Source: Actinomadura luteofluorescens (lineage in GTDB: Bacteria; Actinomycetota; Actinomycetes; Streptosporangiales; Streptosporangiaceae). From it: a stretch of 64,000 bases of DNA. Below the pieces are notes generated by a model. That model made no database searches. It was not told where the DNA came from and saw only the letters and a program-made list of their open reading frames with translations. The DNA lies in contig NZ_JACCBA010000001.1 of assembly GCF_013409365.1 (NCBI RefSeq), forward strand, positions 4,836,001 through 4,900,000. The letters run 5' to 3'. How positions within the stretch are numbered: the stretch's first letter is position 1; every line of letters starts with the position of its first letter. The position numbers and the translations under genes are program-made. Positions 27,384 through 37,192 of the stretch are shown here, piece after piece.

Positions 27384-30374
27384 CTACCAGGCATCACTAC
27401 GCGGGACGATGTGCGGCTTCTCCGCCGGCTCCTCTTCGGGCACATAAGGCTCGTACCACCCCTCAGGCGGCGCGGGCCGCCCGCCGCTCCCGCCATCGGC
27501 TTCGCCGGCCCCCGCCGACCCACCGTCCACCAACGACTCCGCGCCCCCGTCCCCGCCCTCTGAACCGCCTCCGAGCAGCCCGTCGCCCATCTCTGGCGAG
27601 GTAGCCTCCGGAAGACCAATCGACCGCCCGCCCGGCGCCGCCTTCGCCCCCTCGGCAGGCCGCGTGGTGGCTACGCCTGCGTTGGCCTCTGGCCCGTCGA
27701 GCCACTGCGCACCGCTTTCGCCGAGATCGGCACGCTCGCCAGGTTCTGCTGGGTGTCCGTACCGGGGAGCGGTCGGGTGTTCGTCACTGGGGGCGGCCGT
27801 GCTCCCGCTCGTGGGTTGTCCGGTGCTTTCGGCGGCGGCTCCGGAATTGCCGCTGAATGGAGCCCTGCCGCCCTCGGTGGGTGTCGTTGGCTGCTCGTCC
27901 AGTGGCGTCTTGACGTCTTCGGCCGGCCGTGTGGCGGCGACGCCTGCGGTGGTCTGCGGGTTGCTGTCGAGCCGGTGCTCGCTGCTAGCGCCGGGGTCGG
28001 TGAGTTCACCGGGTGCCGCTGGGTGCCTGTGGCCAGGGGCGGTCGTGGTCTCGGTCGGGAGTTTTTCGGTGCTTCCGGCGGTGGTTCCCGAGTTGTTGGT
28101 GAGGGGGGACTTGATGCCTTCGGTGGGCTGCCCGGGGGCGGCCTGTTGGCCGGGGTCTTTCTTGGGCTGTCTGGTGGCGCGTTCGAGATGTGGGGAGGTG
28201 GGCTTGTGTTCTTGTTCGGCGGCGCTGGGGCGGGGCGCTGAGCCGTTGCCGAGCGGACGGTCTTCGGGGGCGCCAGTGCCGGGTGTGATTTCGCGCGGAG
28301 GTGCCCATTCGTGGCCTGGGGAGTCGGAGGCTTCTGCGGTTTCGCTTGCGTCGCGCGGGCCCGGGCTGTGCAGGGGTTCTGCTTGACCGCAGGGAGCCGT
28401 GAGGTTTCCCGGGGGCTCGTTCAAGGGTGGGGCGGCGCTGCCAGACGGCTTGGGGGTTGGGGGGTGCGGCAGGTTCCGCTGCGGGGGTGGGGCGGGGGGA
28501 GTGTTTGGGGGGAGGCTGAGCGGCGGTGGGGTGGGGGGTGTGTTCGAGGGGGGTTTGTTGGCTGGGGGTGGGGTGGGGGTGGCGGTGGGCGGTGGCTCCG
28601 CGGCGGTGGGCGGTGGCTCCGCGGCGGTGGGCGGTGGCTCCGTGGGGGTGGTGGGGGGTGGGTCTGTGGGGGTGGGCCAGTCTTTCCAGGGGTTGGGGGT
28701 GGGTGGGGGTGGAGGCCAGGGGGTTTCGGTCGTCCAGGTGTAGGTGTCGTCGTGGGGCTTCGGGGGAGTGTCGGTCCACCAGTGGGGGCCCGGGGTGGGT
28801 TCGGGCATGGGGTCTTCCTCCCAGGTGAGGGGGAGTGGGAGGGGCTCGCCCGGCGGAGTGGCGACGGCGATCGGGGCGGTCAGGGCGGGGACGGGGTCGC
28901 GAGGAGGTTCTGCGGGGCGGCGGGGGGTGGGTTCGACGAGGGGCGAGGACTTGCCGTGCTTGGGGCCCAGCCATCCCCGGCGGCTGGGGAGGGTGAGGCC
29001 GCTGATCAGGCCGCCGATGAGGACGAGGACGGCGCCGAGGATGAGGCCGGAGGCGGTGCCGCTGCGGAACGTCTCCAGTTCGGCGGCGCTCGCGCCCTCG
29101 TCGGGGACGTGGTGGATGAGCAGGCCCACGATGGCGATGCCGAAGGCGCCCGAGGCCTCGCGGATGACGTTGATGATGCCGCTCGCGACGCCCGCCTGCT
29201 GCTCCGGGACGGCCTTCAGGACGTACATGACGAGCGGCATGCCCATCGCGGCGCCCACGCCGACGATCATGACGCCGGGCATGAGGTCGGCGTAGCCGTC
29301 GCCCTGCTGGATGGTGGAGAACAGGAACATGCCGAAGGCCATGAGGGCGAGGCCGCCGCCGATCGCGGGGCGGGGGCCGAGCTTGGCGGCCAGCCAGAAC
29401 GCGACGGGCGTCATGACCATGATGGCGATGGACGGCGGCAGCATCACCAGGCCCGCCTGGGGCGGGGAGAAGCCGAGGAAGCGCTGCAGGAACGTCGCCG
29501 AATAGAAGATCATCCCGTTGAATCCGATGCCGTAGAGCATCTGGGAGAGCAGGCCGCCGGCGAAGACCCGGTTGCGGAAGAACCGCAAATTGATCATTGG
29601 GTCGGGGGCCCAGCTCTCCACCAGGATGAAGCAGGCCAGGGCGATGAACGCGAGCGCGAACACGCTGAGGACGGACGGGTCGGCCCAGCCGTGCTTGTTC
29701 CCCGACTCCAGCCCGTAGGTGAAGGCGAACAGCATCGTGGCGGAGATGAGGACGCCGGGCAGGTCGACGCGGGCGTCGCGGTTCTCGCCCTTGCCGGTGA
29801 GGACGACGAGGCCGAGCAGGATGACGAGGATGCCGGGGACGATGTTGATCAGGAAGATCCAGCCCCAGCTCCACTGCTGGACGATGAAGCCGCCGATGGT
29901 GGGGCCGAGGGCGGTGGCGCTGGAGCCGGCGCCGACCCAGACGATCGTGCCGAGGGAGCGCTGCTTGTCGGTGCGGCCGACGGTGACCATGACCTGCGTG
30001 GCGGGGAGGGCCAGGGCGGCGCCGGCGCCCTGCGCGACGCGGGCGAGGATGAGGGTCGCCGAGTCGGGGGCGAGGCCGCAGACGGCGGACGCGGCGGTGA
30101 AGACGACCATCCCGGACACGAAGGTCACGCGGCAGCCGAAGACGTCGGTGAGCCGCCCGCCCGCCACCATCAGGCAGGAGAACATCAGGATGTAGCCGGT
30201 GGCGACCCAGTCCTTGGCCGAGTTGGACATGTCGAGGTCGCTCATGATGGTGGGCAGCGCGTTCGCGACCACCGTGTTGTCCATGGTGATCATGAATGCG
30301 CTGACGGCCACCACCGCCAGCGCCCATCGGTATCGGCCGCGGGTCAACAGTCCGTACGGCGTGAACTTCCGCAC
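27384..30374 (-). CDS. DHA2-type MFS transporter with a 530-residue Pro-rich tail
   Basis: 996 residues from a GTG. Residues 1-465 are a 14-helix EmrB/QacA-type drug:proton antiporter (MITMDNTVVANALPTI, GGRLTDVFGCR, ARVAQGAGAALALPATQ, ALGPTIGGFIVQQWSWGWIF). The other half is a low-complexity cytoplasmic tail rich in Pro, Thr, Glu and Gly. It holds three heptapeptide PPTAAEP copies and a degenerate 75-residue duplication (blocks beginning NSGTTAGST and NSGAAAEST). Family members are about 480-520 residues, so the tail is exceptional. It is divergent from the PKS and probably exports a related metabolite or confers tolerance. Confidence 0.85.
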   Translation of the reverse strand: MRKFTPYGLLTRGRYRWALAVVAVSAFMITMDNTVVANALPTIMSDLDMSNSAKDWVATGYILMFSCLMVAGGRLTDVFGCRVTFVSGMVVFTAASAVCGLAPDSATLILARVAQGAGAALALPATQVMVTVGRTDKQRSLGTIVWVGAGSSATALGPTIGGFIVQQWSWGWIFLINIVPGILVILLGLVVLTGKGENRDARVDLPGVLISATMLFAFTYGLESGNKHGWADPSVLSVFALAFIALACFILVESWAPDPMINLRFFRNRVFAGGLLSQMLYGIGFNGMIFYSATFLQRFLGFSPPQAGLVMLPPSIAIMVMTPVAFWLAAKLGPRPAIGGGLALMAFGMFLFSTIQQGDGYADLMPGVMIVGVGAAMGMPLVMYVLKAVPEQQAGVASGIINVIREASGAFGIAIVGLLIHHVPDEGASAAELETFRSGTASGLILGAVLVLIGGLISGLTLPSRRGWLGPKHGKSSPLVEPTPRRPAEPPRDPVPALTAPIAVATPPGEPLPLPLTWEEDPMPEPTPGPHWWTDTPPKPHDDTYTWTTETPWPPPPPTPNPWKDWPTPTDPPPTTPTEPPPTAAEPPPTAAEPPPTATPTPPPANKPPSNTPPTPPPLSLPPNTPPAPPPQRNLPHPPTPKPSGSAAPPLNEPPGNLTAPCGQAEPLHSPGPRDASETAEASDSPGHEWAPPREITPGTGAPEDRPLGNGSAPRPSAAEQEHKPTSPHLERATRQPKKDPGQQAAPGQPTEGIKSPLTNNSGTTAGSTEKLPTETTTAPGHRHPAAPGELTDPGASSEHRLDSNPQTTAGVAATRPAEDVKTPLDEQPTTPTEGGRAPFSGNSGAAAESTGQPTSGSTAAPSDEHPTAPRYGHPAEPGERADLGESGAQWLDGPEANAGVATTRPAEGAKAAPGGRSIGLPEATSPEMGDGLLGGGSEGGDGGAESLVDGGSAGAGEADGGSGGRPAPPEGWYEPYVPEEEPAEKPHIVPRSDAW
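28580..28642 (-). repeat. 21-bp tandem repeat in the MFS tail
   Basis: Three near-perfect copies of a 21-base unit containing GGCGGTGGCTCCGC on the plus strand. They encode PPTAAEP heptapeptides on the minus strand. The repeat is in frame. Confidence 0.75.
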
Positions 30375-30421
30375 CGGACGCGGAAATCCGCCGCTTCCCC
30401 CTAAAAACAGTCGTCGCTATT

Positions 30422-30504
30422 GTTACTATTGGTTGGCGCTTCGTTACTCGGCCCTGACTCCAGGCCGTGGTACCACAACTATCCCATCAGGCCACATTGG
30501 TTAC
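30422..30504. promoter_or_regulatory. GTTACT direct repeats in the MFS-PKS divergent promoter
   Basis: GTTACT occurs at 30422, 30443 and 30499; the first two are 21 bases apart (two helical turns). The surrounding 60 bases are the AT-richest part of the locus and probably hold promoters for the MFS gene. Confidence 0.35.
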
Positions 30505-30510
30505 TGCTGA

Positions 30511-30534
30511 GTCTTGTCATCGCCGTGACAAGAC
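30511..30534. promoter_or_regulatory. Palindromic operator TTGTCA-N6-TGACAA before the PKS
   Basis: A perfect 9-bp inverted repeat, GTCTTGTCA with TGACAAGAC, around TCGCCG. The core equals the site at 20180. It lies 109 bases before the PKS start and 137 bases before the divergent MFS start, so one regulator could control both. Confidence 0.65.
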
Positions 30535-30642
30535 GAGAGGGAGAAAAGTGGCCTGGGTGCGCATCGTGAGTCGGTCATCGTAAGACAAAGTGGTCCCTCC
30601 GCTTCGACGAACGATCCCGGTTTCATGGGGGGACCCCACCGC

Positions 30643-33600
30643 ATGCAGAGCAACGATCGTTCCGGAGCCGCGCGGGAGAACGCGCAGGACGAGACACGGA
30701 TCAGCGAGGATTCGGTCCGCCGGCACTTGATCGAGCAGATCGCGCGCCGCTCCAGGACCACCGCCGCCGAAGTCGACCCCGACCGGCCGCTGGAGGAGTT
30801 CGGTCTGGCCTCCAGGGACGCGGTCGCGATCGCGGGCGAACTCGAGCAGATGCTCGGGCGGGCCCTCCCCGCCACCCTCGTCTGGGAACACCCGACGATC
30901 AACAAGCTCTCCGTCGCGCTGGCAGGCGGGACCCCCGAGGACGCCCCGGCGCCGGAGCCGGTCGTGACGCGGGCCGCGAGCGACGAGCCGATCGCCGTCG
31001 TCGGCGCCGGCCTGCGCTTCCCCGGCGGCGGCCGCGACCTGACCGGCCCGGACGACTACTGGCGCTTCCTGACCGGGCGCGGCGACGCGATCCGCGAGGT
31101 GCCGGACGGCCGGTGGGACCCGTTCGACGACGGCTCCCCCGAGGTCGGCGACCTGCTCGGCAACACGACACGGCTCGGCGGCTTCCTGCAGGACGTCGCC
31201 GAGTTCGACGCGGCGTTCTTCGGCATCACCCCGCGCGAGGCCGCGGTGATGGACCCGCAGCAGCGGCTCGTCCTCGAAGTGGCGTGGGAGGCGTTCGAGC
31301 ACGCGGGCATCGGCCCGGCGTCGCTGCGCGGCAGCCGCACGGGCGTCTTCGTCGGCGTGTCCGCGCCGGAGTACGCCGCGTTCACGGCGTCCGACCCGGC
31401 GTCTCTCGAACCGTTCACGGCGACGGGCGCGGCGCTCAGCATCATCGCGGGCCGGCTGTCGTACCTGCTCGACCTGCGCGGCCCCAGCATGATCGTCGAC
31501 ACCGCGTGCTCGTCGTCGCTGGTCTCGGCGCATCTCGCCGTGCGGGCGCTGCGCGACGGCGAGGCCGACGTGGCGCTGGCCGGGGGCGTGAACCTGCTGC
31601 TGTCGCCGACCGTCACGATGACGTTCGACCTTGCCGACGCGACGGCGGCGGACGGGCACTGCAAGGCGTTCGACGCCTCCGCCGACGGCATGGTCCGCGC
31701 GGAGGGCTGCGGCGCCGTCGTCCTGAAGCGGCTGTCGGACGCGGAGCGGGACGGCGACCGGATCCTCGCCGTGATCCGCGGCTCCGGCGTCAACTCCGAC
31801 GGGCGCTCGAACGGCCTCGTCGCCCCGAACTCCGACGCGCAGCGCGCCCTGCTGCGGGACGTGTACGCGAGCGCGGGCATCGACACGCGGGAGGTCGACT
31901 ACGTCGAGGCCCACGGGACGGGGACGTTCCTGGGCGACCCCATCGAGGCCAAGGCGGTCGGCGAGGTCCTCGGCGCGGGCCGCGACCTGGACGAGCCGCT
32001 GCTGATCGGGTCCGCGAAGTCCAATCTCGGGCACATGGAGTCCGCGGCGGGGATCGCGGGCCTCATCAAGACGGCCCTGGCGCTGCACCACCGGGTCATC
32101 CCGCCGAGCGCGCACTACAAGGAGCCCAACCCGCATATCCCGTTCGACGAGCTGCGCCTTGCGGTCGTCGCGGAGGAGACGCCGTGGCCTGACAGGGGAC
32201 GTCCAGCACGGGCGGGCGTGTCCGGATTCGGCTTCGGCGGAACGAACGCGCACGTCATCTTGGAAGAGGCGCCCGCGCAGGAGGCGACCGTCCATCCGGC
32301 CGTCGTCAGGACGTTCCCACTGTCCGACACCAGCGACGACCGCATTCGCGACCATGCGGCCCTCCTGGCTGGGTGGCTCCCGAACCAGGACGTGAAACTC
32401 GCCGACGTCGCTCGCACCCTGCACCGGCGCGCCGGACGTGGACGGGCCCGCGCGGCCGTCGCCGCCAGGGACCGCGCAGGGCTGGTCGAAGGGCTGACCG
32501 CTCTCGCCGAGGGCCGTCCCCACCCGGGCGTGGTGACGGGTACGGCGCTCGGGGCGCCCGGCCGTCCCGTGTGGGTGTTCTCGGGGTACGGGGCGCAGCG
32601 CGCGGGCATGGCGCAGCGGCTCCTGGAGGAGGAGCCCGCGTTCGCCGAGGCCATCGACGACCTGGACGGCCTGTTCGCCGAGGAGGGCGGCCCCGACCTG
32701 TGGGCTCTCCTCGAAGAGGGGCGCAAGCCGGACGGCCCGGCCGACACGATGCCGGTGCTGTTCGCGGTCCAGATCGCCCTCGCCCGCATGTGGCGTGCGT
32801 ACGGCGTCACGCCCGGCGCGGTGGTCGGCCATTCGATGGGCGAGGTCGCGGCGGCCGTCGTCGCGGGCGCGCTCACCGTGGAGGACGGCGTCCGCGTCAT
32901 CTGCCGCCGGTCCCGCCTGCTGACGCGGCTCGTCGGCGGCGGCGCGATGGCGGTTCTCGGCGCGTCCGCCGCGGAGGTCGCGCGCCTCGGCGAGGGCCTG
33001 CCCGAGGTGTACGCGGCCGTGCACTCCTCGCCGAAGCAGACCGTGGTGACCGGCGACGCCGGCCAGGTCGCGGAGATCGTGGAGCGGGCCGAGGCGGAGG
33101 GCCGGCTCGCCCGGATGGTGCAGGCCGAGGGCGCCGGTCACTCGCCCCAGGTCGACCCGCTCGTTCCCGAGCTGCGCGAACTCCTCGCCGACGTGGGCGC
33201 CGAGCGGGGCGCCCCGCTCGCCGAGGGCATCAGGCTCTACACGACCGCCCTGGACGACCCCCGCGCCTACCTCGACTCCGCGGCCGCCCTCGGCGTCGAC
33301 CACTGGGCGGCGAACCTGCGGAACGCGGTGCGGCTCACGGACGCGGTCGCCGCCGCCTCCGAGGACGGGTTCCGGACGTTCGTCGAGGTCAACGCGCACC
33401 CGATCCTGGCGCACGCGGTCGGCGAGACCCTGGAGGGGACGGGCGCGCTCGTCACCCACACGCTCAAGCGGGCGCCGAAGGGCCAGGAGACCGACGACAC
33501 GCTGACGTTCCACGCGCAGCTCGCCACCCTGTCCGCGCACGGCCACGTGATCGGCAGGCCTGTGGACGGGCGGATCGTCGACGTCCCGCAGTCGCCGTGG

Positions 33601-36600
33601 CGGCACCAACGGCACTGGGTCGACCTGTCGGCGCGCAGATCGGCCCGGAGCGACGAGCATCCGCTGCTCGGTGCGCATGTGGAGCTTCCGGGCGAAGACC
33701 GGCACGCCTGGCGCGCGGACGTGGGGCTCGCCGCGCAGCCGTGGCTGGGCGCGATGGCCGTCCACGGCCTGCCCGCCCTGCCGGTCGCGGCGTTCGCGGA
33801 GATGGCGCTCGCCGCCGGGGCGGCCGCGCTCGGCGTCGAGGACGTCCGTGTCAACAGCCTGTGGATGGAGCGGCCGCTCGCGCTCGCCGACCATACGACC
33901 GTGACGACGACGTTCACCGAGGCGGAGCAGCGGGTGGAGATCCACGCCCTGACCCCGGCGGGCACGTGGGCGCGGCTGGCCAGCGCGGACGTCGGCGAGG
34001 ACCACCGTCCGCCCGCCGCGGCCGGGCCGGGCGCGGCCACCGAGGTCACCGCCGCCGAGCGCGGCAGCCGCCACTACCGGCTGCATCCCGAGGTCTTCGA
34101 CCGCTGCCTGTCCGTCCTGTCGGACGAGGCGGCGGGCGGCGACGGCGGCGCGTGGCGGGCCGAGACGATCGGCAGCCTCCGCGTGTTCGGGCCGACGCAT
34201 CGCGGCGGGCACGTCCAGGCGAAGATCGTCCGGGACGGGGAGCACGTGACGGGCTCGGTCGCGCTGCTGGCGGCGGACGGCCGGGTCCTCGCAGAGGCGA
34301 CCGGCATCGTGCTGCGCCGGGTCGAGCGCCACGACGTCCCCGTCCCGCTCGCCGACAAGCTCGTCGAACTCGTCTGGGACGAGACGCCCCTACCCGAGCG
34401 CGCCGAACCGTCCGAAGGCGGCACCTGGCTGGTGCTGGCCGAGGTGGACGACGCGCTGGGCAACGCGACGGCCGCCGGGCTGGAGGAGCGCGGGAAGCGC
34501 GTCATCCGGCACCGGCCGACGAACCGGCCGCCGGACGACCATCCGGCCATGGCCGAGCCGGTCGAAGGCGTCGTGCTCGTCCCGTCCGCCGATCTCGTGG
34601 ACGAAGAACTCGTCCTGGCCGTCGCAGGGGTGAGCCGTTCGCTGCCCGACGGCCCCCGCCTTTTCGTCGCGACCCGCTCTGCCCTGCCCCTGGCGGGCGA
34701 AGGCGTGCCCGGCCACGGGTTCGTCAGCGCGCTCACCAGGGTTCTGGCGTTCGAACGCACCGTCCAGCGCGCCACCCATGTGGACGTCGACCGTCCGGCG
34801 GATCTCGTCACGGAACTCCTAGCGGGCGACGACGCGCGGGAGGTCACCTGGCGCGCCGGCACCCGGCAGGTGGCGCGCCTCGCGCAGACCGTCCTGCCGG
34901 AGACGCCGGCCAAGAAGAAGCGCGTCGTCCGGCGCGGCGGCGCGTACGTCATCACCGGCGGTTACGGCGGGATCGGCCTGGTCACCGCGCGGCTGCTGGC
35001 CGAGCGGGGCGCCGGGCGCATCGTCCTGTCCGGGCGCGGCGGGCCCGACGCCGACGCCGAGAAGGTGATCGCCCGCCTCCGCGAGGACGGCGTGGACGTC
35101 GGGGTCGTGCTCGGTGACATCGCCCGGCCCGGTACGGCGGAACGCCTGGTCAGGGTCGCCCAGGAGGGCGGGACCAGGCTGTGCGGCGTGGTGCACGGCG
35201 CCGGGGCGATCGACGACCGGCTGATCGCCGACCTCGGCCCGGACGATCTCCACAGGGTGTGGACGGCGAAGGTCGAGGGCGCGCGGCGGCTCAGCGAGGC
35301 CACCTGGGACCTCGACCTCGACTGGCTCGTCACGCACTCCTCGGCCGCCGCGCTGCTCGGCTCGCCGGGGCAGGCCGCCTACGCCGCCGCGAACGCCGCG
35401 ATCGACGCGCTCATGGCGTACCGGCGCGCGAACGGGCGCCCCGGGACCACCATCAACTGGGGCACGTGGTCGCGGGTCGGCGGGGCCGCCGAGACGACGG
35501 TCACCGTGATCGACCCGATCAGCCCGGCGGAGGGCGCGGAGGCGCTGGAGGCGCTCCTCGTGCACGGCAGGGCGGCGACGGGCGTGCTGCGCTTCGACCC
35601 CGCCACCGCGGTCGGGCTGTTCCCCGAGATCCGGAACATGCCGTACTTCGCCGCGCTGACGGCGGCGGCCGACGAGCTCGGCACGGGCGACGCCGGTGAC
35701 TGGCCCGGCGTCGAGGCGCTCAAGGACCTCGACCCGGCCACCGCCCGCAAGTTGATCGCCACGCAGGTCAGGCACCGGATCGCGGCCGTGCTCGGCTTCG
35801 ACCCGCAGCGCCTGGACCCGGCCGTCCCGCTGACCGACCTCGGCCTGGACTCCCTCGTCGCGGTCCGGATCAAGAGCGGCGTCGAGCACGACCTCGGGCT
35901 GACCGTCCCGGCGTCGGTGCTGCTCCAGGGCGCCAGCGTGAACGTGTTCGAGGAGTGGGCGGCCGGTGAGCTCGGCCTGGCCGGCGCCCCCGCCCCCGCT
36001 CCCGCGGCGGTGTCGAACGCCGAGTCCGGGTACGTCATGCCGCGCGACGCCGCCGAGCGCCTCGCCGTCCGCATCTTCGAGGACGTCCTCGGCCTCGACC
36101 GCGTCGGCGTCACCGCCGACTTCTTCGCCGACCTCGGCGGGCAGGACCACCATGCCGACCAGGTCGTCGCGATCGTCGCGAGGGAGCTCGGGGGCGAGGT
36201 CACCCGCGGGGAGTTGTTCGAGACGCCGACCGCGCAGAACGTTGCCGAGTACCTCAGGGCGGCCGACGAGGAGGCGGCGCGGCAGATCGTCCGCCCGCTG
36301 AAGGGGCGCGCGGGGTCGTCCCCCCGCGATGACCGGCCCGCCGGCGACCGGCGGCCGATCTTCATCGCGCATCCGGCGGGCGGCACCACGGCCTGCTACC
36401 GCCAGCTCGTCGACCTCCTCGGCGACGACCAGCCGGTGTACGGGCTGGAGCGGTTCGAGGACGCGCCCCCGGTCGAGGAGCGCGCCGCCCGCTACGTCCG
36501 CGAACTGCTGGAGGCGCAGCCGGAGGGCGCGTTCCGGCTCGGCGGCTGGTCGTTCGGCGGCGTCCTCGCCTACGAGACGGCCCGGCAGCTGAAGGCGGCG

Positions 36601-37152
36601 GGACGCGAGGTCGAGTTCGTCGCGCTGTTCGACGCGGGCCTTCCCCTGGCCGTGGACGACGAGTCCGACACGCTCGCCCGCCGCTTCTCCGCGTTCGCCG
36701 ACTACATCAACGAGACCTACGGCCTGGAGGTCGCCCTCACCTACGAGGAGCTGTCCGGGCTGGACGAGGAGTCGCAGTTCGCGCTGGTCATGGAGCGTGC
36801 GGCGCCGCTGGTCGACCACATCCCCCCTGCGGCGCTCACCCACCAGCTCACGTCCCACCAGGACACCCGTTCCCTGGAGGCGTACAACCCGGAGCCCTAC
36901 GACGGGCACGTCATCCTCTACTACGCGCCCGAGGAGACCCCCTGGGCCGTGCGGGATGCGCGCTATGTGCTCGACGGGACCAACGGTTTCGGCGGGCTCT
37001 GCGCCGACCTGGAGATCGTCACGATCCCCGGTGCGCACCATCTCAACCTGCTCGATCCGCCCGGTGTGGGCCTGCTCGCCGCGCACCTGGAGGCCCGGCT
37101 CGCGGGACGGCGGGAGAGCGACGCCGTCCCCATGCCGATCACGGCCCGCTGA
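30643..37152 (+). CDS. Pks13-like type I polyketide synthase: ACP-KS-AT-DH(dead)-KR-ACP-ACP(dead)-TE
   Basis: 2169 residues from the ATG at 30643 (GGGGGACC before it; an ATG at 30625 also exists). N-terminal ACP: Ser57 in FGLASRDAV, as in Pks13. KS: Cys289 (DTACSSS), His424, His464. AT: Ser731 (GHSMGEVA). DH-like: Met1038 replaces the catalytic His (WLGAMAVHG), and Ser1157 replaces Gln/His after Asp1153. KR: GGYGGIG, Ser1567, Tyr1580, Asn1584, with an IDD motif suggesting a B-type. ACP: Ser1737 (LGLDS). Second ACP: Asp1835 replaces the attachment Ser (LGGQDHHAD). TE: Ser1970 (GWSFGG), Asp1997, His2132 or His2133. Predicted job: one condensation of a FAAL-loaded acyl chain with an alkylmalonyl unit, ketoreduction and release. 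No enoylreductase is present. Confidence 0.92.
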   Translation: MQSNDRSGAARENAQDETRISEDSVRRHLIEQIARRSRTTAAEVDPDRPLEEFGLASRDAVAIAGELEQMLGRALPATLVWEHPTINKLSVALAGGTPEDAPAPEPVVTRAASDEPIAVVGAGLRFPGGGRDLTGPDDYWRFLTGRGDAIREVPDGRWDPFDDGSPEVGDLLGNTTRLGGFLQDVAEFDAAFFGITPREAAVMDPQQRLVLEVAWEAFEHAGIGPASLRGSRTGVFVGVSAPEYAAFTASDPASLEPFTATGAALSIIAGRLSYLLDLRGPSMIVDTACSSSLVSAHLAVRALRDGEADVALAGGVNLLLSPTVTMTFDLADATAADGHCKAFDASADGMVRAEGCGAVVLKRLSDAERDGDRILAVIRGSGVNSDGRSNGLVAPNSDAQRALLRDVYASAGIDTREVDYVEAHGTGTFLGDPIEAKAVGEVLGAGRDLDEPLLIGSAKSNLGHMESAAGIAGLIKTALALHHRVIPPSAHYKEPNPHIPFDELRLAVVAEETPWPDRGRPARAGVSGFGFGGTNAHVILEEAPAQEATVHPAVVRTFPLSDTSDDRIRDHAALLAGWLPNQDVKLADVARTLHRRAGRGRARAAVAARDRAGLVEGLTALAEGRPHPGVVTGTALGAPGRPVWVFSGYGAQRAGMAQRLLEEEPAFAEAIDDLDGLFAEEGGPDLWALLEEGRKPDGPADTMPVLFAVQIALARMWRAYGVTPGAVVGHSMGEVAAAVVAGALTVEDGVRVICRRSRLLTRLVGGGAMAVLGASAAEVARLGEGLPEVYAAVHSSPKQTVVTGDAGQVAEIVERAEAEGRLARMVQAEGAGHSPQVDPLVPELRELLADVGAERGAPLAEGIRLYTTALDDPRAYLDSAAALGVDHWAANLRNAVRLTDAVAAASEDGFRTFVEVNAHPILAHAVGETLEGTGALVTHTLKRAPKGQETDDTLTFHAQLATLSAHGHVIGRPVDGRIVDVPQSPWRHQRHWVDLSARRSARSDEHPLLGAHVELPGEDRHAWRADVGLAAQPWLGAMAVHGLPALPVAAFAEMALAAGAAALGVEDVRVNSLWMERPLALADHTTVTTTFTEAEQRVEIHALTPAGTWARLASADVGEDHRPPAAAGPGAATEVTAAERGSRHYRLHPEVFDRCLSVLSDEAAGGDGGAWRAETIGSLRVFGPTHRGGHVQAKIVRDGEHVTGSVALLAADGRVLAEATGIVLRRVERHDVPVPLADKLVELVWDETPLPERAEPSEGGTWLVLAEVDDALGNATAAGLEERGKRVIRHRPTNRPPDDHPAMAEPVEGVVLVPSADLVDEELVLAVAGVSRSLPDGPRLFVATRSALPLAGEGVPGHGFVSALTRVLAFERTVQRATHVDVDRPADLVTELLAGDDAREVTWRAGTRQVARLAQTVLPETPAKKKRVVRRGGAYVITGGYGGIGLVTARLLAERGAGRIVLSGRGGPDADAEKVIARLREDGVDVGVVLGDIARPGTAERLVRVAQEGGTRLCGVVHGAGAIDDRLIADLGPDDLHRVWTAKVEGARRLSEATWDLDLDWLVTHSSAAALLGSPGQAAYAAANAAIDALMAYRRANGRPGTTINWGTWSRVGGAAETTVTVIDPISPAEGAEALEALLVHGRAATGVLRFDPATAVGLFPEIRNMPYFAALTAAADELGTGDAGDWPGVEALKDLDPATARKLIATQVRHRIAAVLGFDPQRLDPAVPLTDLGLDSLVAVRIKSGVEHDLGLTVPASVLLQGASVNVFEEWAAGELGLAGAPAPAPAAVSNAESGYVMPRDAAERLAVRIFEDVLGLDRVGVTADFFADLGGQDHHADQVVAIVARELGGEVTRGELFETPTAQNVAEYLRAADEEAARQIVRPLKGRAGSSPRDDRPAGDRRPIFIAHPAGGTTACYRQLVDLLGDDQPVYGLERFEDAPPVEERAARYVRELLEAQPEGAFRLGGWSFGGVLAYETARQLKAAGREVEFVALFDAGLPLAVDDESDTLARRFSAFADYINETYGLEVALTYEELSGLDEESQFALVMERAAPLVDHIPPAALTHQLTSHQDTRSLEAYNPEPYDGHVILYYAPEETPWAVRDARYVLDGTNGFGGLCADLEIVTIPGAHHLNLLDPPGVGLLAAHLEARLAGRRESDAVPMPITAR

Positions 37153-37192
37153 GGGCCGCCCCCCCGAACCCCGTTCCACGGAGGACACCCCC

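Noticed and set aside
28400..28960. Plus-strand glycine/tryptophan-rich frames opposite the MFS tail
   Set aside because: They are complements of the proline-rich tail on the minus strand, which continues unbroken from a clear transporter.
30517..34332. Very long antisense open frame opposite the PKS
   Set aside because: It mirrors PKS codons in a high-GC gene, has Arg/Gly/Asp-biased composition and no recognisable domain; the sense frame has complete PKS motifs.
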